NCBI GenBank assembly: GCA_038040325.1
Contig: JBBPIM010000003.1
Coordinates: 62,001 to 126,000, forward strand
DNA: 64,000 bases
Reading direction: 5' to 3'
Source of the DNA: Mayfieldus profundus
Lineage (GTDB): Bacteria; Actinomycetota; Thermoleophilia; Solirubrobacterales; 70-9
How positions within the stretch are numbered: position 1 is the stretch's first letter; each line of letters opens with the position of its first letter. Position numbers and translations under genes: made by a program. The notes beneath the pieces were generated by a model. It ran no database searches. It saw only the letters and a program-made list of their open reading frames with translations, and was not told where the DNA came from. Below are positions 35,839 to 44,526 of the stretch, piece after piece.

Positions 35839-36930
35839 TCAGCAGCCGATGAGTCGATCAATGGCATCGGCGCTCTTGACCGTGTCACGACCCCTGCCGC
35901 ACCTAACCCGATCGGCCTTCCCGTCACGGGCGACGATCACGTCGCGGCCCCGAGCGCCGAGCAGCAGGTCGCTTCCCGATCCGCCGACGAGCCTGTCGGC
36001 ACCACGAGATCCTGAAAGGCGGTCGTCTCCGCCTCCGCCTCGCAGCTTGTCATTGCCGCGGCCGCCATAAAGACAGTCGTCGCCGTGGCGGCCTTTGAGC
36101 CGGTCATTGCCACCGAAGCCGAACAGTTGATCCCCGTTCTCCGTACCGGCATGGCGATCGGCTTTCCTGCTGCCGTTCCAGTCGTTGGCGCAGCGACCGC
36201 TCTTGCCGCCACCGGCTGAGCACGAGGACTTGGTCTCGACGGTCTGCGAGGCGCCATCCGCGTAGCCGAAGCTCGCCAAGTTCGTCCAGCCCTGGCCCCC
36301 GGGGCACTCCCCGGGCGTGGTGATATAGCCGCGCCTGGCGTTGCCAACACTCTTCGTCACTTCGAACAGCCTCTCCTGGACAACGTCGACAGCCCCCCCG
36401 TCGGGCGGCGTTCCGGGGAGAGGAGGAGCGCTGCAGGTGACTCGCCGACCTTCGATCGGACAGCGGCTGACGAGGCGGGCGCCGGTGCCGCGTTCGGTGA
36501 ACAGGACGATCAGCTGGCCGTCCCGGTTGAAGAGGACGAGATCGTTCTCGAGGAAGCGGGAGGAGCCGCTAAAGCCGGTGTCAATCCGGGCGTATCCGAA
36601 GCCAACTCTGCTCTTCGCCGGGCAGACGTCGGGGCCAAGAAGCATCAACTGAACGTCGGCAGCTGTGCACTGTTCCGGTACTGAAGTGTCGATCTGGGTC
36701 CCCTCGGCGAGCCGAGAAATGATGGTGCGAACCGGAATAGGCTTCGCGTTTGCGTCGTCGGGGTTGACATAGTCGATGTTGAAGGTCACTCCTGTCGGGG
36801 TCCCAGGGCGCTGCTGGTCGAACTTCACCGATGCGCTCTGCCGCGACCCTCCCGCCTGCGCTCCAGCGATTCCAGCGCAAAGGGTTAGCCAGCATGCGAT
36901 CGCCAGTCCGATTGTCCGACCTGCGCGCAT
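35839..36930 (-). CDS. Secreted RTX-like calcium-binding protein
   Basis: This 363-aa protein has a signal peptide (MRAGRTIGLAIACWLTLCAG, cleavage near AGAQA). The N-terminal half is a beta-rich domain of unknown family with paired Cys. The C-terminal third carries RTX-like nonapeptides (FGFGGNDRLKG, YGGRGNDKLRGG, VGGSGSDLLLGARG), which bind calcium in a parallel beta-roll. ATG 36930 has a GAGGAGGA ribosome binding site, which rules out the 46-residue longer frame. It is divergent from a TetR regulator with an operator-like palindrome between them and is probably under its control. Confidence 0.82.
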   Translation of the reverse strand: MRAGRTIGLAIACWLTLCAGIAGAQAGGSRQSASVKFDQQRPGTPTGVTFNIDYVNPDDANAKPIPVRTIISRLAEGTQIDTSVPEQCTAADVQLMLLGPDVCPAKSRVGFGYARIDTGFSGSSRFLENDLVLFNRDGQLIVLFTERGTGARLVSRCPIEGRRVTCSAPPLPGTPPDGGAVDVVQERLFEVTKSVGNARRGYITTPGECPGGQGWTNLASFGYADGASQTVETKSSCSAGGGKSGRCANDWNGSRKADRHAGTENGDQLFGFGGNDRLKGRHGDDCLYGGRGNDKLRGGGGDDRLSGSRGADRLVGGSGSDLLLGARGRDVIVARDGKADRVRCGRGRDTVKSADAIDRLIGC

Positions 36931-36965
36931 CGGGGTCCTCCTCTGAGTCTTTGTCCGGTCTCTTC

Positions 36966-36992
36966 CGTACATTTGTACGGTACAAGCGTACG
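36966..36992. promoter_or_regulatory. 27-bp operator-like palindrome between the RTX gene and the TetR gene
   Basis: The core TTGTAC-G-GTACAA is a perfect 13-bp palindrome, flanked by symmetric CGTAC and GTACG arms; 22 of 27 positions match the reverse complement. It lies just upstream of the TetR gene's TAGGCT box and 36 bp from the RTX start. Its size and symmetry suit a TetR dimer pair, so autoregulation and control of the RTX gene are likely. Confidence 0.7.
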
Positions 36993-36993
36993 T

Positions 36994-36999
36994 TAGGCT
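36994..36999 (+). promoter_or_regulatory. -10-like element of the TetR gene (TAGGCT)
   Basis: TAGGCT followed by seven bases and ATG 37007, directly abutting the operator-like palindrome, so a bound repressor would block this promoter. Confidence 0.5.
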
Positions 37000-37006
37000 T
37001 CTCAAG

Positions 37007-37732
37007 ATGTCAACCAGGAACCAGCCGAGACCACCCACGGCGCCTGAAAGGCCCGCGACGACAGTCACAGATCAGCCGTCGGAGCGAAGCACTCGCGCGG
37101 GGCTTTCGCGCGCCCAGATCGTTGAGGCCGCCCTCGCGCTCCTTGACCGCGAGGGGCTCGATGGCCTCACCATGCGCAGGCTGGGCCAAGAATTGGGGGT
37201 CGGGACGATGACCGTCTACGGCTACTTCCGAAGCAAGGATGAGCTACTCGACGCGGTCATCGACGCCGGTGCGGAGCGGATAGCGCTCGAGCCCCCTGCT
37301 GGATCCTGGAAGGCGCAGCTTCGGGAGCTCCTCCTGAGCCTGCGCGGGACGCTGGTCAAGCATCCCGGCGTGATCGAGCTGCGATTCAAGCGCCCGATCG
37401 TCAGTCCCGGCGCCCTGGAGCTGACTGAGGCGGCGATGCAGATCCTGCGCGAGGCCGGCTTCAGTTCGCGGACCGCGGCGCGCGCCTACCGGATTCTGTT
37501 CATCTACACCTTTGGCTTCTCGGCCTTTGGTCCCGGAGAGCAATCGCGAGCTGATAGTGAGCGGACAGAGGCGGCTATCGGCGCCCTTCCCCCTGATCGC
37601 TACCCGGCACTCAGCGCGGCGGCCGACGAAGCCGCCGCCGCGATGGCCGATCAGACCTTGTTTGAGTTCGGACTGAACTTGCTGCTCGACTCTGTGGAGA
37701 GTCTTCAGGCAGACGGCTCGCGTGACCGCTGA
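37007..37732 (+). CDS. TetR/AcrR-family transcriptional regulator
   Basis: This 241-aa protein has an N-terminal disordered stretch (1-30), a TetR DNA-binding domain at about 35-80 (SRAQIVEAALALLDREG, LTMRRLGQELGVGTMTVYGYF) and an all-helical ligand domain of the TetR_C_1 type. It probably represses itself and the divergent RTX gene through the palindrome at 36966-36992. The inducer is unknown. No Shine-Dalgarno sequence; the transcript is probably leaderless. Confidence 0.92.
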   Translation: MSTRNQPRPPTAPERPATTVTDQPSERSTRAGLSRAQIVEAALALLDREGLDGLTMRRLGQELGVGTMTVYGYFRSKDELLDAVIDAGAERIALEPPAGSWKAQLRELLLSLRGTLVKHPGVIELRFKRPIVSPGALELTEAAMQILREAGFSSRTAARAYRILFIYTFGFSAFGPGEQSRADSERTEAAIGALPPDRYPALSAAADEAAAAMADQTLFEFGLNLLLDSVESLQADGSRDR

Positions 37733-37895
37733 GGAGGCGGTGAGGTCCCAGCGTCGGCGGAACGCGGTGCCCTCGAGGTGGGGGAGTCGGTAGTGCGGCC
37801 TTCGCACACAGGGAACGACGACGCTGTTTGCTCGCCGCTAGAGTTGGCCCACAACGGTTGGGAGCCCGGTCGTCACATTCCTGCACTACCGCGGC

Positions 37896-37994
37896 GTGGT
37901 GGAGCTGATCTACGAGGACGTCCTCGCGGCCAGGGCGGGCCACTCCGCAGTGGCGGGGTCGACTGCGTTCGACGTGGCGGGTGTCTACCCGTGA
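37896..37994 (+). CDS. Possible short peptide frame coupled to the JmjC-like gene
   Basis: A frame open from 37842 ends at TGA 37992-37994, overlapping the GTG of the next gene (GTGA). The only standard start is GTG 37896, giving 32 aa (VVELIYEDVLAARAG, then STAFDVAGVYP at the end). A TAGAGT hexamer lies at 37839. It could be a small coupled peptide, the eroded end of a lost gene, or chance. The rest of 37733-37990 shows nothing else. Confidence 0.25.
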   Translation: MVELIYEDVLAARAGHSAVAGSTAFDVAGVYP

Positions 37995-39085
37995 GCGAGC
38001 GGTGGCAGAGCTACGAGCTGCAGCAGGTGGAACGCGTCCCCGGACTCGACCGCGCGATTTTCCGCGAGCGATTCCAGGGTCAGCGGCCGTTGATAGTCCC
38101 GGGCGGCGCGCTTGACAGCCCGATGCTCGCGCGCTGGGATCTGTCGTACCTCGCCCAGGCGGCGGGTCACGCCCGGGTCACGGTTGCCGCGTATCCCGAG
38201 GACCGTCGGGACTTCGGCAGCATCGAACCTCGTGAAATGTCGCTCGCGGAGTTCCTCCGCGGCCTGGCCCAGCCCGCGCGGGACGAGGTGCGCTATCTGT
38301 TCAACGATCCAAGCTGCGTCTTCGCGCGCAATGAGGCAATCACTCGCCTCCACGTCGGCTGGGCCGCAGCCTTGAATGCCGGGCTGGCGCCGCTCGCCGC
38401 TGACTTCCGCGTCCCGTCGTTCGTCGCGTCGGAGGAATACGTGTTGGCCGTCCTGATCCTCGGCTCGCGCGACAACGCTACCGCCCTGCACTACGACAAC
38501 GGCGGCGAGGCGAAGGTTGTGGTCCAGGTGCGCGGGCGCAAGCGGATCATCCTTTTCCCGCCCCAGGCAGCTCCGGCGCTCCGGCCGCACACGCACTTCC
38601 GGCGACCCGAAATACCCGGTCGCGCCGGCAGCCACGCGATGGTCGACATCCATGCGCCCGCCGACGCCTCGGCGAGTGCAGACGCACCGGCTGGGTGGGT
38701 GGCCGAGCTCGAGCCCGGCGATGTGGCGTACTGGCCGCCGTTCTGGTTCCACGACGTCGAGAACCTCGACGACGTGACCATGGCGGTCGGCGTCTTCGTC
38801 GACGAGGTCCGGCTCCCCGCCCTGCTGCTCCGCCATACCGCCCACCTGGTGTTCCAGGAGCTCCTCGCTGGTGCCGCGGCGCGAGCGCGCGGTGACGGCG
38901 CGGCCGTGCAGGGCGGGTCGCCCAACGTCCGAGCCGGCTGGGGCGTAGAGCTCGCTGTGGGCGACCGCCCAGCCGGGAACCTTGCCGAACTGTTCCAGGA
39001 GCTGGAACGCACGCTCCTCGCGACGGACGCCAGCGATGTGCGGGGGCTGTGGGAATGGAACGGTCGCCTTGGCCGCGACCGGTGA
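37991..39085 (+). CDS. JmjC/cupin-like (cupin_8) Fe(II)/2-oxoglutarate oxygenase family protein
   Basis: This 364-aa protein has the double-stranded beta-helix metal triad: His167 and Asp169 in ALHYDNG and a distal His254 in PPFWFHDVENL, with Lys184-Arg in VRGRKRIILFPP as the likely 2-oxoglutarate-binding strand. The family hydroxylates proteins or small molecules. It starts at GTG 37991 coupled to a short upstream frame. It converges on the DHFR-like gene with one base between stops. The substrate is unknown. Confidence 0.82.
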   Translation: MSERWQSYELQQVERVPGLDRAIFRERFQGQRPLIVPGGALDSPMLARWDLSYLAQAAGHARVTVAAYPEDRRDFGSIEPREMSLAEFLRGLAQPARDEVRYLFNDPSCVFARNEAITRLHVGWAAALNAGLAPLAADFRVPSFVASEEYVLAVLILGSRDNATALHYDNGGEAKVVVQVRGRKRIILFPPQAAPALRPHTHFRRPEIPGRAGSHAMVDIHAPADASASADAPAGWVAELEPGDVAYWPPFWFHDVENLDDVTMAVGVFVDEVRLPALLLRHTAHLVFQELLAGAAARARGDGAAVQGGSPNVRAGWGVELAVGDRPAGNLAELFQELERTLLATDASDVRGLWEWNGRLGRDR

Positions 39086-39086
39086 G

Positions 39087-39671
39087 CTATTGCGAATCCC
39101 CCTCGTGGATCTGCGCCGGCTCGTAGGTCAGGATGAGGCAGGCACCGGCCGGCTTCGAATCCACGAGTCGTAGAGGGGTCGTGTCGCTCAGGTCTCCGAA
39201 GAGACGCTTTCCGCTCCCGAGGACGACCGGAAAGACCATGAGCCGGTATTCGTCGACCAGGTCATGCTCCATCAGCGTCCGCATGAGCTGGGCGCTGCCG
39301 TTGACAAGGATGTCCCCGCCCGGCTGCTCCTTGAGCTTGGCGACTTCTTCCGCGACGTCGCCCTTGATCACGGTCGAGTTGTTCCACTGCGGCTCTTCCA
39401 GCGTCGTCGAGACGACGTACTTGGGCATGCTGTTGAACTTGTCGGCGAATTCGCCCTCCCTGGACGGCGAAGCCTCCGCAAACGCTTGAAAGGTCTCCCG
39501 ACCTAAGAGAAGAGCGTCGCTCGCCAAGACCTCATCGAGCTTGAACTTGTCTCCTTCGGGACCACGCTCGAACTGAAACGCCCAACCGCCGCGGTCGAAC
39601 TCCTCGGCGCCGCCTGGGTCCTCCATGACGCCGTCCACCGTCACGAACTGCGAAACGATCACCTTTCTCAC
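39087..39671 (-). CDS. Dihydrofolate reductase-like (RibD C-terminal family) protein
   Basis: This 194-aa protein resembles the RibD-C/YyaP-YwjB group of DHFR-fold reductases: VSQFVTVDGVMEDPGG, LLLGRETFQAFA, KYVVSTTLEEPQWNNS and GGDILVNGSAQLMRTL. Members bind NADPH, but most are not true DHFRs. I chose GTG 39671 because AGGAGG precedes it; a longer frame to 39701 lacks support. It follows the DHA2 efflux gene on the same strand by 73 bp and may be co-transcribed. Confidence 0.87.
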   Translation of the reverse strand: MRKVIVSQFVTVDGVMEDPGGAEEFDRGGWAFQFERGPEGDKFKLDEVLASDALLLGRETFQAFAEASPSREGEFADKFNSMPKYVVSTTLEEPQWNNSTVIKGDVAEEVAKLKEQPGGDILVNGSAQLMRTLMEHDLVDEYRLMVFPVVLGSGKRLFGDLSDTTPLRLVDSKPAGACLILTYEPAQIHEGDSQ

Positions 39672-39744
39672 TTTGATCCTCCTATCTCTTGGGTTCTCCA
39701 CGGCGCGGCGCGGTTTCGAGTTGCGACCAGTTGGTACGGGCGAG

Positions 39745-41226
39745 CTACGCAGCCTCGGAGTAGGCCGGCTCCGCGTCCGCCGGCTCCGCCTCGGCCGCCA
39801 GCTGCCGCTCCGCCTGCTCCTCCGACTGGAGGACCGTCATCGCGACGACGATGGCCGCCACGACGAGCACGGCTCCGATCAGGAACGCCAGGTGGTAGCC
39901 GCTGGTCAGCGCAGCGGCCCTGGCCTCCCCGCCATCAATCAGGCTGTCGCTGCGCGTGGCGGACAGGGTCGCGAGGACCGCCAGTCCGAGCGCGCCTCCC
40001 ACCTGCGCCGAGGTGTTGACGAGACCCGAGGCCAGGCCAGCGTCGTCCCTCGTCGCCCCCGACATCGCCAGCGTCATCAGCGCGGGGAAGGAGAGGCCGG
40101 CGCCGAGGCCGAACAGGATCATCGGCGGCAGGACGTGCTCCACGTAACTGCCGTCCACCGGCGCACGGGTGAAAAGGACGAGCCCGACGGCTATGAACCC
40201 CATGCCGGGGAGCAGCGTCGTCCTGGCGCCAAAGCGCATGATCAGCGGCTCCGTGTAGCGGATCGACAGAGTCCCCATGACGATTGTCACGGGCAGGAAG
40301 GCGAGGCCGATCTGTAGGGCGTCGTAGCCGAGCACCCGCTGCAGGTAGAGGGATCCGAGGAAGAACATCCCGAACATCCCGGCGACCGAGAGCGCCTGGA
40401 TCAGGTTGGCTCCCGAGACGTTGCGCGAGCGGAAGATCCGCAGCGGGATGAGCGGATTGCCGGCCCGCGCCTCGCGCACGACGAAGGCGACGAGCAGCAC
40501 CAGCGAGGCGGCAGCGAGCCCGAGCGCGCGGCCCGAGCCCCAGCCGAACTCGGCCGCTGGCGAGACGATGGTGTAGACGCCGAGCATCAGGGAGCTCGTG
40601 ATCAGCACTGCTCCCGCGACGTCGGCCCCCTCGCCGAAGCCGATGCCCTCGTCGCGGTCGAGCAGCCGCGCGGCCAGGATCGCCGTGGCGATGGCGATCG
40701 GGATGTTTACGAAGAAGATCCAGTGCCAGTTGATCGACTCGGTCAGCACGCCGCCGGCCAGCAACCCGACCGAGCCGCCGCCGGAGGCGACGAAGGCGTA
40801 GATGCCGATCGCCTTGGCTTGCTCCCGTGGCTCGGGGAACATCGTGACGATCATGCCGAGGATCACGGCAGAGGTCATCGCGCCGCCGACTCCCTGGACG
40901 AAGCGGGCCGCAACGAGCACCTCCTGGCTCTGCGCCAAGCCGCACAGGAGCGAGGCCACGGTGAAGACACCCAGGCCGGCCATGAAGACGCTCTTGCGCC
41001 CGAGGATGTCGCCGAAGCGCCCGGAGAGCAGGAGCAGGCCGCCGAAAGCGATCAGGTAGGCGTTGACTACCCAGGCGAGGCTCGACTGCGAGAAGCCGAG
41101 GTCGTCCTGGATCGAAGGCAGTACCACGTTCACGATCGTGATGTCGAGGACGATCATCAGCATCCCTGCGCAGAGCACGTAGAGGGCGAGCCAGCGGTTT
41201 CTGTCAGTCATCTGGTGCTCCGTCAT
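39745..41226 (-). CDS. DHA2-family (14-TM) MFS drug efflux transporter
   Basis: This 493-aa integral membrane protein of the EmrB/QacA type has LDITIVNVVLPSIQ in TM1, SGRFGDILGRKSVF as the loop 2-3 signature, VQGVGGAM in TM4 and GGGSVGLLAGGVL as motif C of antiporters. It probably exports drugs or toxic metabolites by proton antiport. ATG 41226 has AGGAGG eight bases upstream, so the longer frame is rejected. It shares a 24-bp upstream element with the DUF899 gene. Confidence 0.93.
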   Translation of the reverse strand: MTEHQMTDRNRWLALYVLCAGMLMIVLDITIVNVVLPSIQDDLGFSQSSLAWVVNAYLIAFGGLLLLSGRFGDILGRKSVFMAGLGVFTVASLLCGLAQSQEVLVAARFVQGVGGAMTSAVILGMIVTMFPEPREQAKAIGIYAFVASGGGSVGLLAGGVLTESINWHWIFFVNIPIAIATAILAARLLDRDEGIGFGEGADVAGAVLITSSLMLGVYTIVSPAAEFGWGSGRALGLAAASLVLLVAFVVREARAGNPLIPLRIFRSRNVSGANLIQALSVAGMFGMFFLGSLYLQRVLGYDALQIGLAFLPVTIVMGTLSIRYTEPLIMRFGARTTLLPGMGFIAVGLVLFTRAPVDGSYVEHVLPPMILFGLGAGLSFPALMTLAMSGATRDDAGLASGLVNTSAQVGGALGLAVLATLSATRSDSLIDGGEARAAALTSGYHLAFLIGAVLVVAAIVVAMTVLQSEEQAERQLAAEAEPADAEPAYSEAA

Positions 41227-41264
41227 CGCTTTCGCCTCCTTTGTCGCTGCCGTTTTGTACTTGG

Positions 41265-41288
41265 GACCGGCTGAAGTCCCAGAACTCA
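41265..41288 (-). promoter_or_regulatory. 24-bp shared element upstream of the MFS gene
   Basis: GACCGGCTGAAGTCCCAGAA plus CTCA is identical to 42101-42124. It lies 38 bp from the MFS start, almost exactly the distance of the other copy from its gene. It is probably a common promoter or operator for co-regulation. Confidence 0.6.
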
Positions 41289-41335
41289 TCGGTGCTTCGC
41301 GCTTTCGAAACGTTGACCACCGGTGAGATGCGCAA

Positions 41336-42061
41336 TCACGACGCGGTCGTTCCGGCGGCGGCGTCCTCGTACTCGTCGTGGCGGCGAGGCCAATCCTCGA
41401 AGTCGTCGCCGCGTCCCTTCGGCGCCCTGTCGAGCAGCTGCCAGGTGCCGTGCAGCACGTCGGTGCCGCGGTCGTAGCACGAGTAGGTGTGGTAGACGAC
41501 ACCGTCGGAGAGCGCGAAGGCACTGAGGCCGTGCAGCTCCTCGTCGAAGAAGTTGTGCTCGGCTCTGCGAGGCGTTCCGAAGTTGAGCCCCTTGCCGGTT
41601 CGCCGCTGCTCCTCGGTGAACAAGGCGAAGTCGAGGTTGAAGTCGCTTCCCCCCGAGGACACCCACGGGAAGCTCCAGCCCATGCGGCGCTTGTAGGCGT
41701 CCAGCCTCTCGAGCGGCGCGCGGGATGCGGCGAGGAACGTCACGTCCCGGTGGTTGAGGTGGACGACGGCGCCGTCGACGTGATCCGCCATCCACGAACA
41801 GCCGGGGCAGCCGGCCGTGTCCTCGGGGCCGAACATGAAGTGGAACACGAGAAGCTGCGAGCGCCCGCCGAAGAGCTCCGCCAGCGACTTCGTCCCTTCG
41901 TTCGTCTCGAAGTCGTACTCCTTCTCGACGGGCACCCACGGCAGCTCTTGCCGCTGCAGCGCGAGCTCGTCACTGCGGCGGGTCAGCTCCTTCTCTCGTT
42001 GCAGCAGTTCCTTGCGTGCCACCAGCCACTCCTCGCGGGTGCCTACCTTGTCCGCCGTCAT
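41336..42061 (-). CDS. DUF899 family (thioredoxin-like fold) protein
   Basis: This 241-aa protein has the DUF899 hallmarks LPWVPVEKEYDFET, LLVFHFMFG, a CPGC-containing loop (TAGCPGCSWMADHVDG), FLAASRAPLERLDAYKRRMGWSFPWVSS in segments, and WQLLDRAPKGRG near the end. The fold is AhpC/thioredoxin-like; the enzymatic role is unproven. ATG 42061 has AAGGAG upstream, which supports it over the longer frame from 42094. It is co-oriented with the MFS and DHFR-like genes and shares a promoter element with the MFS gene. Confidence 0.88.
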   Translation of the reverse strand: MTADKVGTREEWLVARKELLQREKELTRRSDELALQRQELPWVPVEKEYDFETNEGTKSLAELFGGRSQLLVFHFMFGPEDTAGCPGCSWMADHVDGAVVHLNHRDVTFLAASRAPLERLDAYKRRMGWSFPWVSSGGSDFNLDFALFTEEQRRTGKGLNFGTPRRAEHNFFDEELHGLSAFALSDGVVYHTYSCYDRGTDVLHGTWQLLDRAPKGRGDDFEDWPRRHDEYEDAAAGTTAS

Positions 42062-42100
42062 CGCGTTTGCTCCTTTGTCGTTGCCGGTCTCCACACTAAA

Positions 42101-42124
42101 GACCGGCTGAAGTCCCAGAACTCA
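42101..42124 (-). promoter_or_regulatory. 24-bp shared element upstream of the DUF899 gene
   Basis: Exact copy of 41265-41288, 39 bp from the DUF899 start. Sequences flanking the two copies differ, so conservation is confined to the element. Confidence 0.6.
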
Positions 42125-42171
42125 CCGGGTGGCCGTTATCGCGGGCTTCACATGCTGCCGGTGCGGCGCGG

Positions 42172-42177
42172 TATTTT
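42172..42177 (+). promoter_or_regulatory. -10-like element of the sulfatase-like gene (TATTTT)
   Basis: TATTTT followed by seven bases and ATG 42185; TTCACA at 42147-42152 could be -35 with a 19-bp spacer. This selects 42185 over the upstream ATG 42152. Confidence 0.5.
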
Positions 42178-42184
42178 CGCCCGG

Positions 42185-43714
42185 ATGCAGGTGCTCGCCA
42201 TATCCACCCTGGCGCCGCTCGTGTTCCTCGTCCTCTCCTTTTCCTCCGGTGACCGCGACAGGCTGATCTTCCCCGAGGGGGATGCCCGCGCGGAGGCGGC
42301 GCAGCTTTCCAGCAGGACGCCCGTGGTCGAGGTGGTCTTCGACGGGCTCCCGACCGCAACCCTGATGAACCGCTCGGGGAAGCGGATCAACGCCAAGCGC
42401 TTCCCCGGCTTCGCAAAGCTGGCGGACCAGTCGACCTGGTATCGCAACAACACCACGGTCGCCGATTTCACCGGTCGTGCGATCCCCGCCATCGAGACCG
42501 GGATCAATCCGGGCTACAGGACCCTGCCGATCGCCTCCGAGCACCCGAACAGCATCTTCACCCTGCTCGGCGGCGAGTACGAGTTCAACGTCCACGAGCC
42601 GGTTACCAGGGTCTGCCCGCAGTCGCTCTGCCCTCGCTCCGGCCCCAACCCCGGGGGCGAGGGGCTGACCGCAGGAGAATTTGCCCAGGAGATGTTCGTC
42701 AAGCCGAGGCCCCGTCAGTTCAAGCGTTTCCTCGACGGGATCCCTCCGCATGGGCGCAGCTTCAACTTCATCCACTTCGAGGTGCCCCACGAGCCCTTCC
42801 ACTTCCTGCCCGACGGCCGCTCCTACAACTTCACCCCGATCTCCGACGTGGCCAACCACAACGGGCAGAAGTGGGCCGGCGGTCGCGGCGGCACGGCGAC
42901 CACCTGGCAACGCCACTACATCCAGACCGGCTACGCCGACACGCTCACCAGGCGGATGATCAGGCGCGTCAAGAGGGCCGGCATCTGGAACGAGGCGCTG
43001 GTCATCGTCACCGCCGACCACGGCATGAGCTTCGACCCGAGAACCTTCCGCCGCATCGCATTCCCGGGCAACTTCGGCGGCATCGCCAACCCGGTGCTGT
43101 TCATCAAGTACCCCGGACAGACGGAGGGTGCGGTCTCCAACCTGCACACCAGCACGATCGACATCGTGCCGACCACCGCGCAGGTTCTCGGCATCGAGCT
43201 GCCCTACGAGACTGACGGCGTGCCGATCTCCGAGGCCGGCTACGGAGGCTCGATCAGGATCTCCAACGCGTTCAACAAGGTCGCCCATGAGCCTTTCCGG
43301 AAGTTCCGGCGCGAGCGCCGCCGGGTGCTGCGGCGGGCGGCCCGACAGTTGGGATCGCACACCGGCCTGTTTCAGCTCGGCCCCCGCTCCAGCCTGCTCG
43401 GCAGGCGGGCGCGTGCCTCCCACGGGGGCTCGGCCGCGAACGCGACCCTCGACAGCCGCTTGGACTTCAGGCCCGTGGTCCTGGGCGGCGGGCGCAAGGT
43501 TCCCGCCTTCGTCAACGGCACCATCGGCGGCAGCGCGGCGGGGAGCGTGATCGCGATCGCCGTCAATGGGCGGATCGTCGCGACCTGCCGCGCATTCCGC
43601 TTCAAGGGCCAGACCAGGTGGGGGGCTGTGGTGCCGCCGTCCGCCCTACACAGCGGCAGCAACTCGGTCGGCGTCTATCTCGCGCGCCGCAACCGCCTCG
43701 TTCGTCTCAGGTAG
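42185..43714 (+). CDS. Sulfatase-like hydrolase (alkaline phosphatase superfamily), membrane-anchored or secreted
   Basis: This 509-aa protein starts with a hydrophobic segment (MQVLAISTLAPLVFLVLSF) that anchors or exports it. The superfamily core is visible: VVEVVFDGLP (metal Asp), WYRNNTTVADFTGRAIPAI (candidate nucleophile Thr), FIHFEVPHEPF, VIVTADHGMSF (metal Asp-His) and DIVPTTAQVLGIELP. Similar proteins hydrolyse or transfer phosphate or sulfate esters on envelope polymers. The basic C-terminal domain (about 380-509) is unrecognised. A strong terminator follows. Confidence 0.82.
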   Translation: MQVLAISTLAPLVFLVLSFSSGDRDRLIFPEGDARAEAAQLSSRTPVVEVVFDGLPTATLMNRSGKRINAKRFPGFAKLADQSTWYRNNTTVADFTGRAIPAIETGINPGYRTLPIASEHPNSIFTLLGGEYEFNVHEPVTRVCPQSLCPRSGPNPGGEGLTAGEFAQEMFVKPRPRQFKRFLDGIPPHGRSFNFIHFEVPHEPFHFLPDGRSYNFTPISDVANHNGQKWAGGRGGTATTWQRHYIQTGYADTLTRRMIRRVKRAGIWNEALVIVTADHGMSFDPRTFRRIAFPGNFGGIANPVLFIKYPGQTEGAVSNLHTSTIDIVPTTAQVLGIELPYETDGVPISEAGYGGSIRISNAFNKVAHEPFRKFRRERRRVLRRAARQLGSHTGLFQLGPRSSLLGRRARASHGGSAANATLDSRLDFRPVVLGGGRKVPAFVNGTIGGSAAGSVIAIAVNGRIVATCRAFRFKGQTRWGAVVPPSALHSGSNSVGVYLARRNRLVRLR

Positions 43715-43802
43715 CGGCAGCTAGGTCGGGGCCGTGTCGGCCTCGAGGATCGCGCTTTTTGGCCAGATCACGCAGGCCTCTGGCCACTCGTCGACCATGA
43801 AC

Positions 43803-43836
43803 GCACGGCGCCCCCGATCTCTCGGGGGCGCCGTGC
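43803..43836. terminator. Terminator with a perfect 15-bp stem
   Basis: GCACGGCGCCCCCGA pairs exactly with TCGGGGGCGCCGTGC around a TCTC loop, followed by TTTCC on the plus strand. It sits between the convergent sulfatase-like gene and the acidic secreted protein gene and can serve both. A smaller 8-bp inverted repeat, TGGCCAGA/TCTGGCCA, lies at 43760-43786. Confidence 0.8.
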
Positions 43837-43883
43837 TTTCCGTGCCCGGCTTGCCCTGGGCTGAGGGTTATTCGTCCCCGGGG

Positions 43884-44300
43884 CTAGTTGCTGGCGTTGG
43901 GGTTGCTGGGCTCGTCGGCGTGGCCCCCCGGGCCGTCATCGTCGGGGACCTCCGAGCCTGACTCCTGCTCGGTGCCGGAGTCCGCCTGCTCACCGGCGTC
44001 GTCCTTGTCGTTGACGTCATCCGGGCCAGATGCGTCGTTGGCATCGGACTCGGTGCTTTCGTTGGCCTCGCTGCCGCTCTGGTCGCCGTCCTGGACGTTG
44101 TCCGGATCGGCGGCCGAGTTCTCCCGGGCAGCGCTCTCCTCGACAGCCGCGACCGCGGGCAGTGCCGCCGCCGAGCTGGATTGCTGCGGTGGCGAGCTTG
44201 AGCCCGATGACTGGGCGAGTGCGACCCCACCGACGCCGAGCGCGGCCAATAGGCCGGCGACGATGGCGGTGGTGGTCTTGCTTCGGAACCGCTTGAACAT
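43884..44300 (-). CDS. Secreted acidic, intrinsically disordered protein
   Basis: This 138-aa protein has a signal peptide (MFKRFRSKTTTAIVAGLLAALGVG, cleavage near ALAQS). The mature part is almost entirely Ser, Ala, Asp, Glu, Gly and Asn with no predicted core. It resembles small acidic exported proteins often found in Gram-positive genomes, but no family is recognised. AAGGAG precedes the ATG. A cell-surface or calcium-binding role would be guesswork. Confidence 0.65.
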   Translation of the reverse strand: MFKRFRSKTTTAIVAGLLAALGVGGVALAQSSGSSSPPQQSSSAAALPAVAAVEESAARENSAADPDNVQDGDQSGSEANESTESDANDASGPDDVNDKDDAGEQADSGTEQESGSEVPDDDGPGGHADEPSNPNASN

Positions 44301-44526
44301 TCATTGCTCCTTTGGGTTGAGTGCACTGCAATGAGCCCAACCTAGGAGCCGTCCGTGAGACGGCGGTGAAAGGCGGAAGCCGCTTTTAGCTTCCCTTGAA
44401 GTTCTCCCGCTAGGTCCTTGTCGCCCCCCCGCCGACGCGCTCTCCGCATCGGGGACAGATGTGGGGTCCGCGGTAAGGCACAAATGAATCTTCACCGGAC
44501 CTGATGAGGCGCAGGTGAAGAACTGT

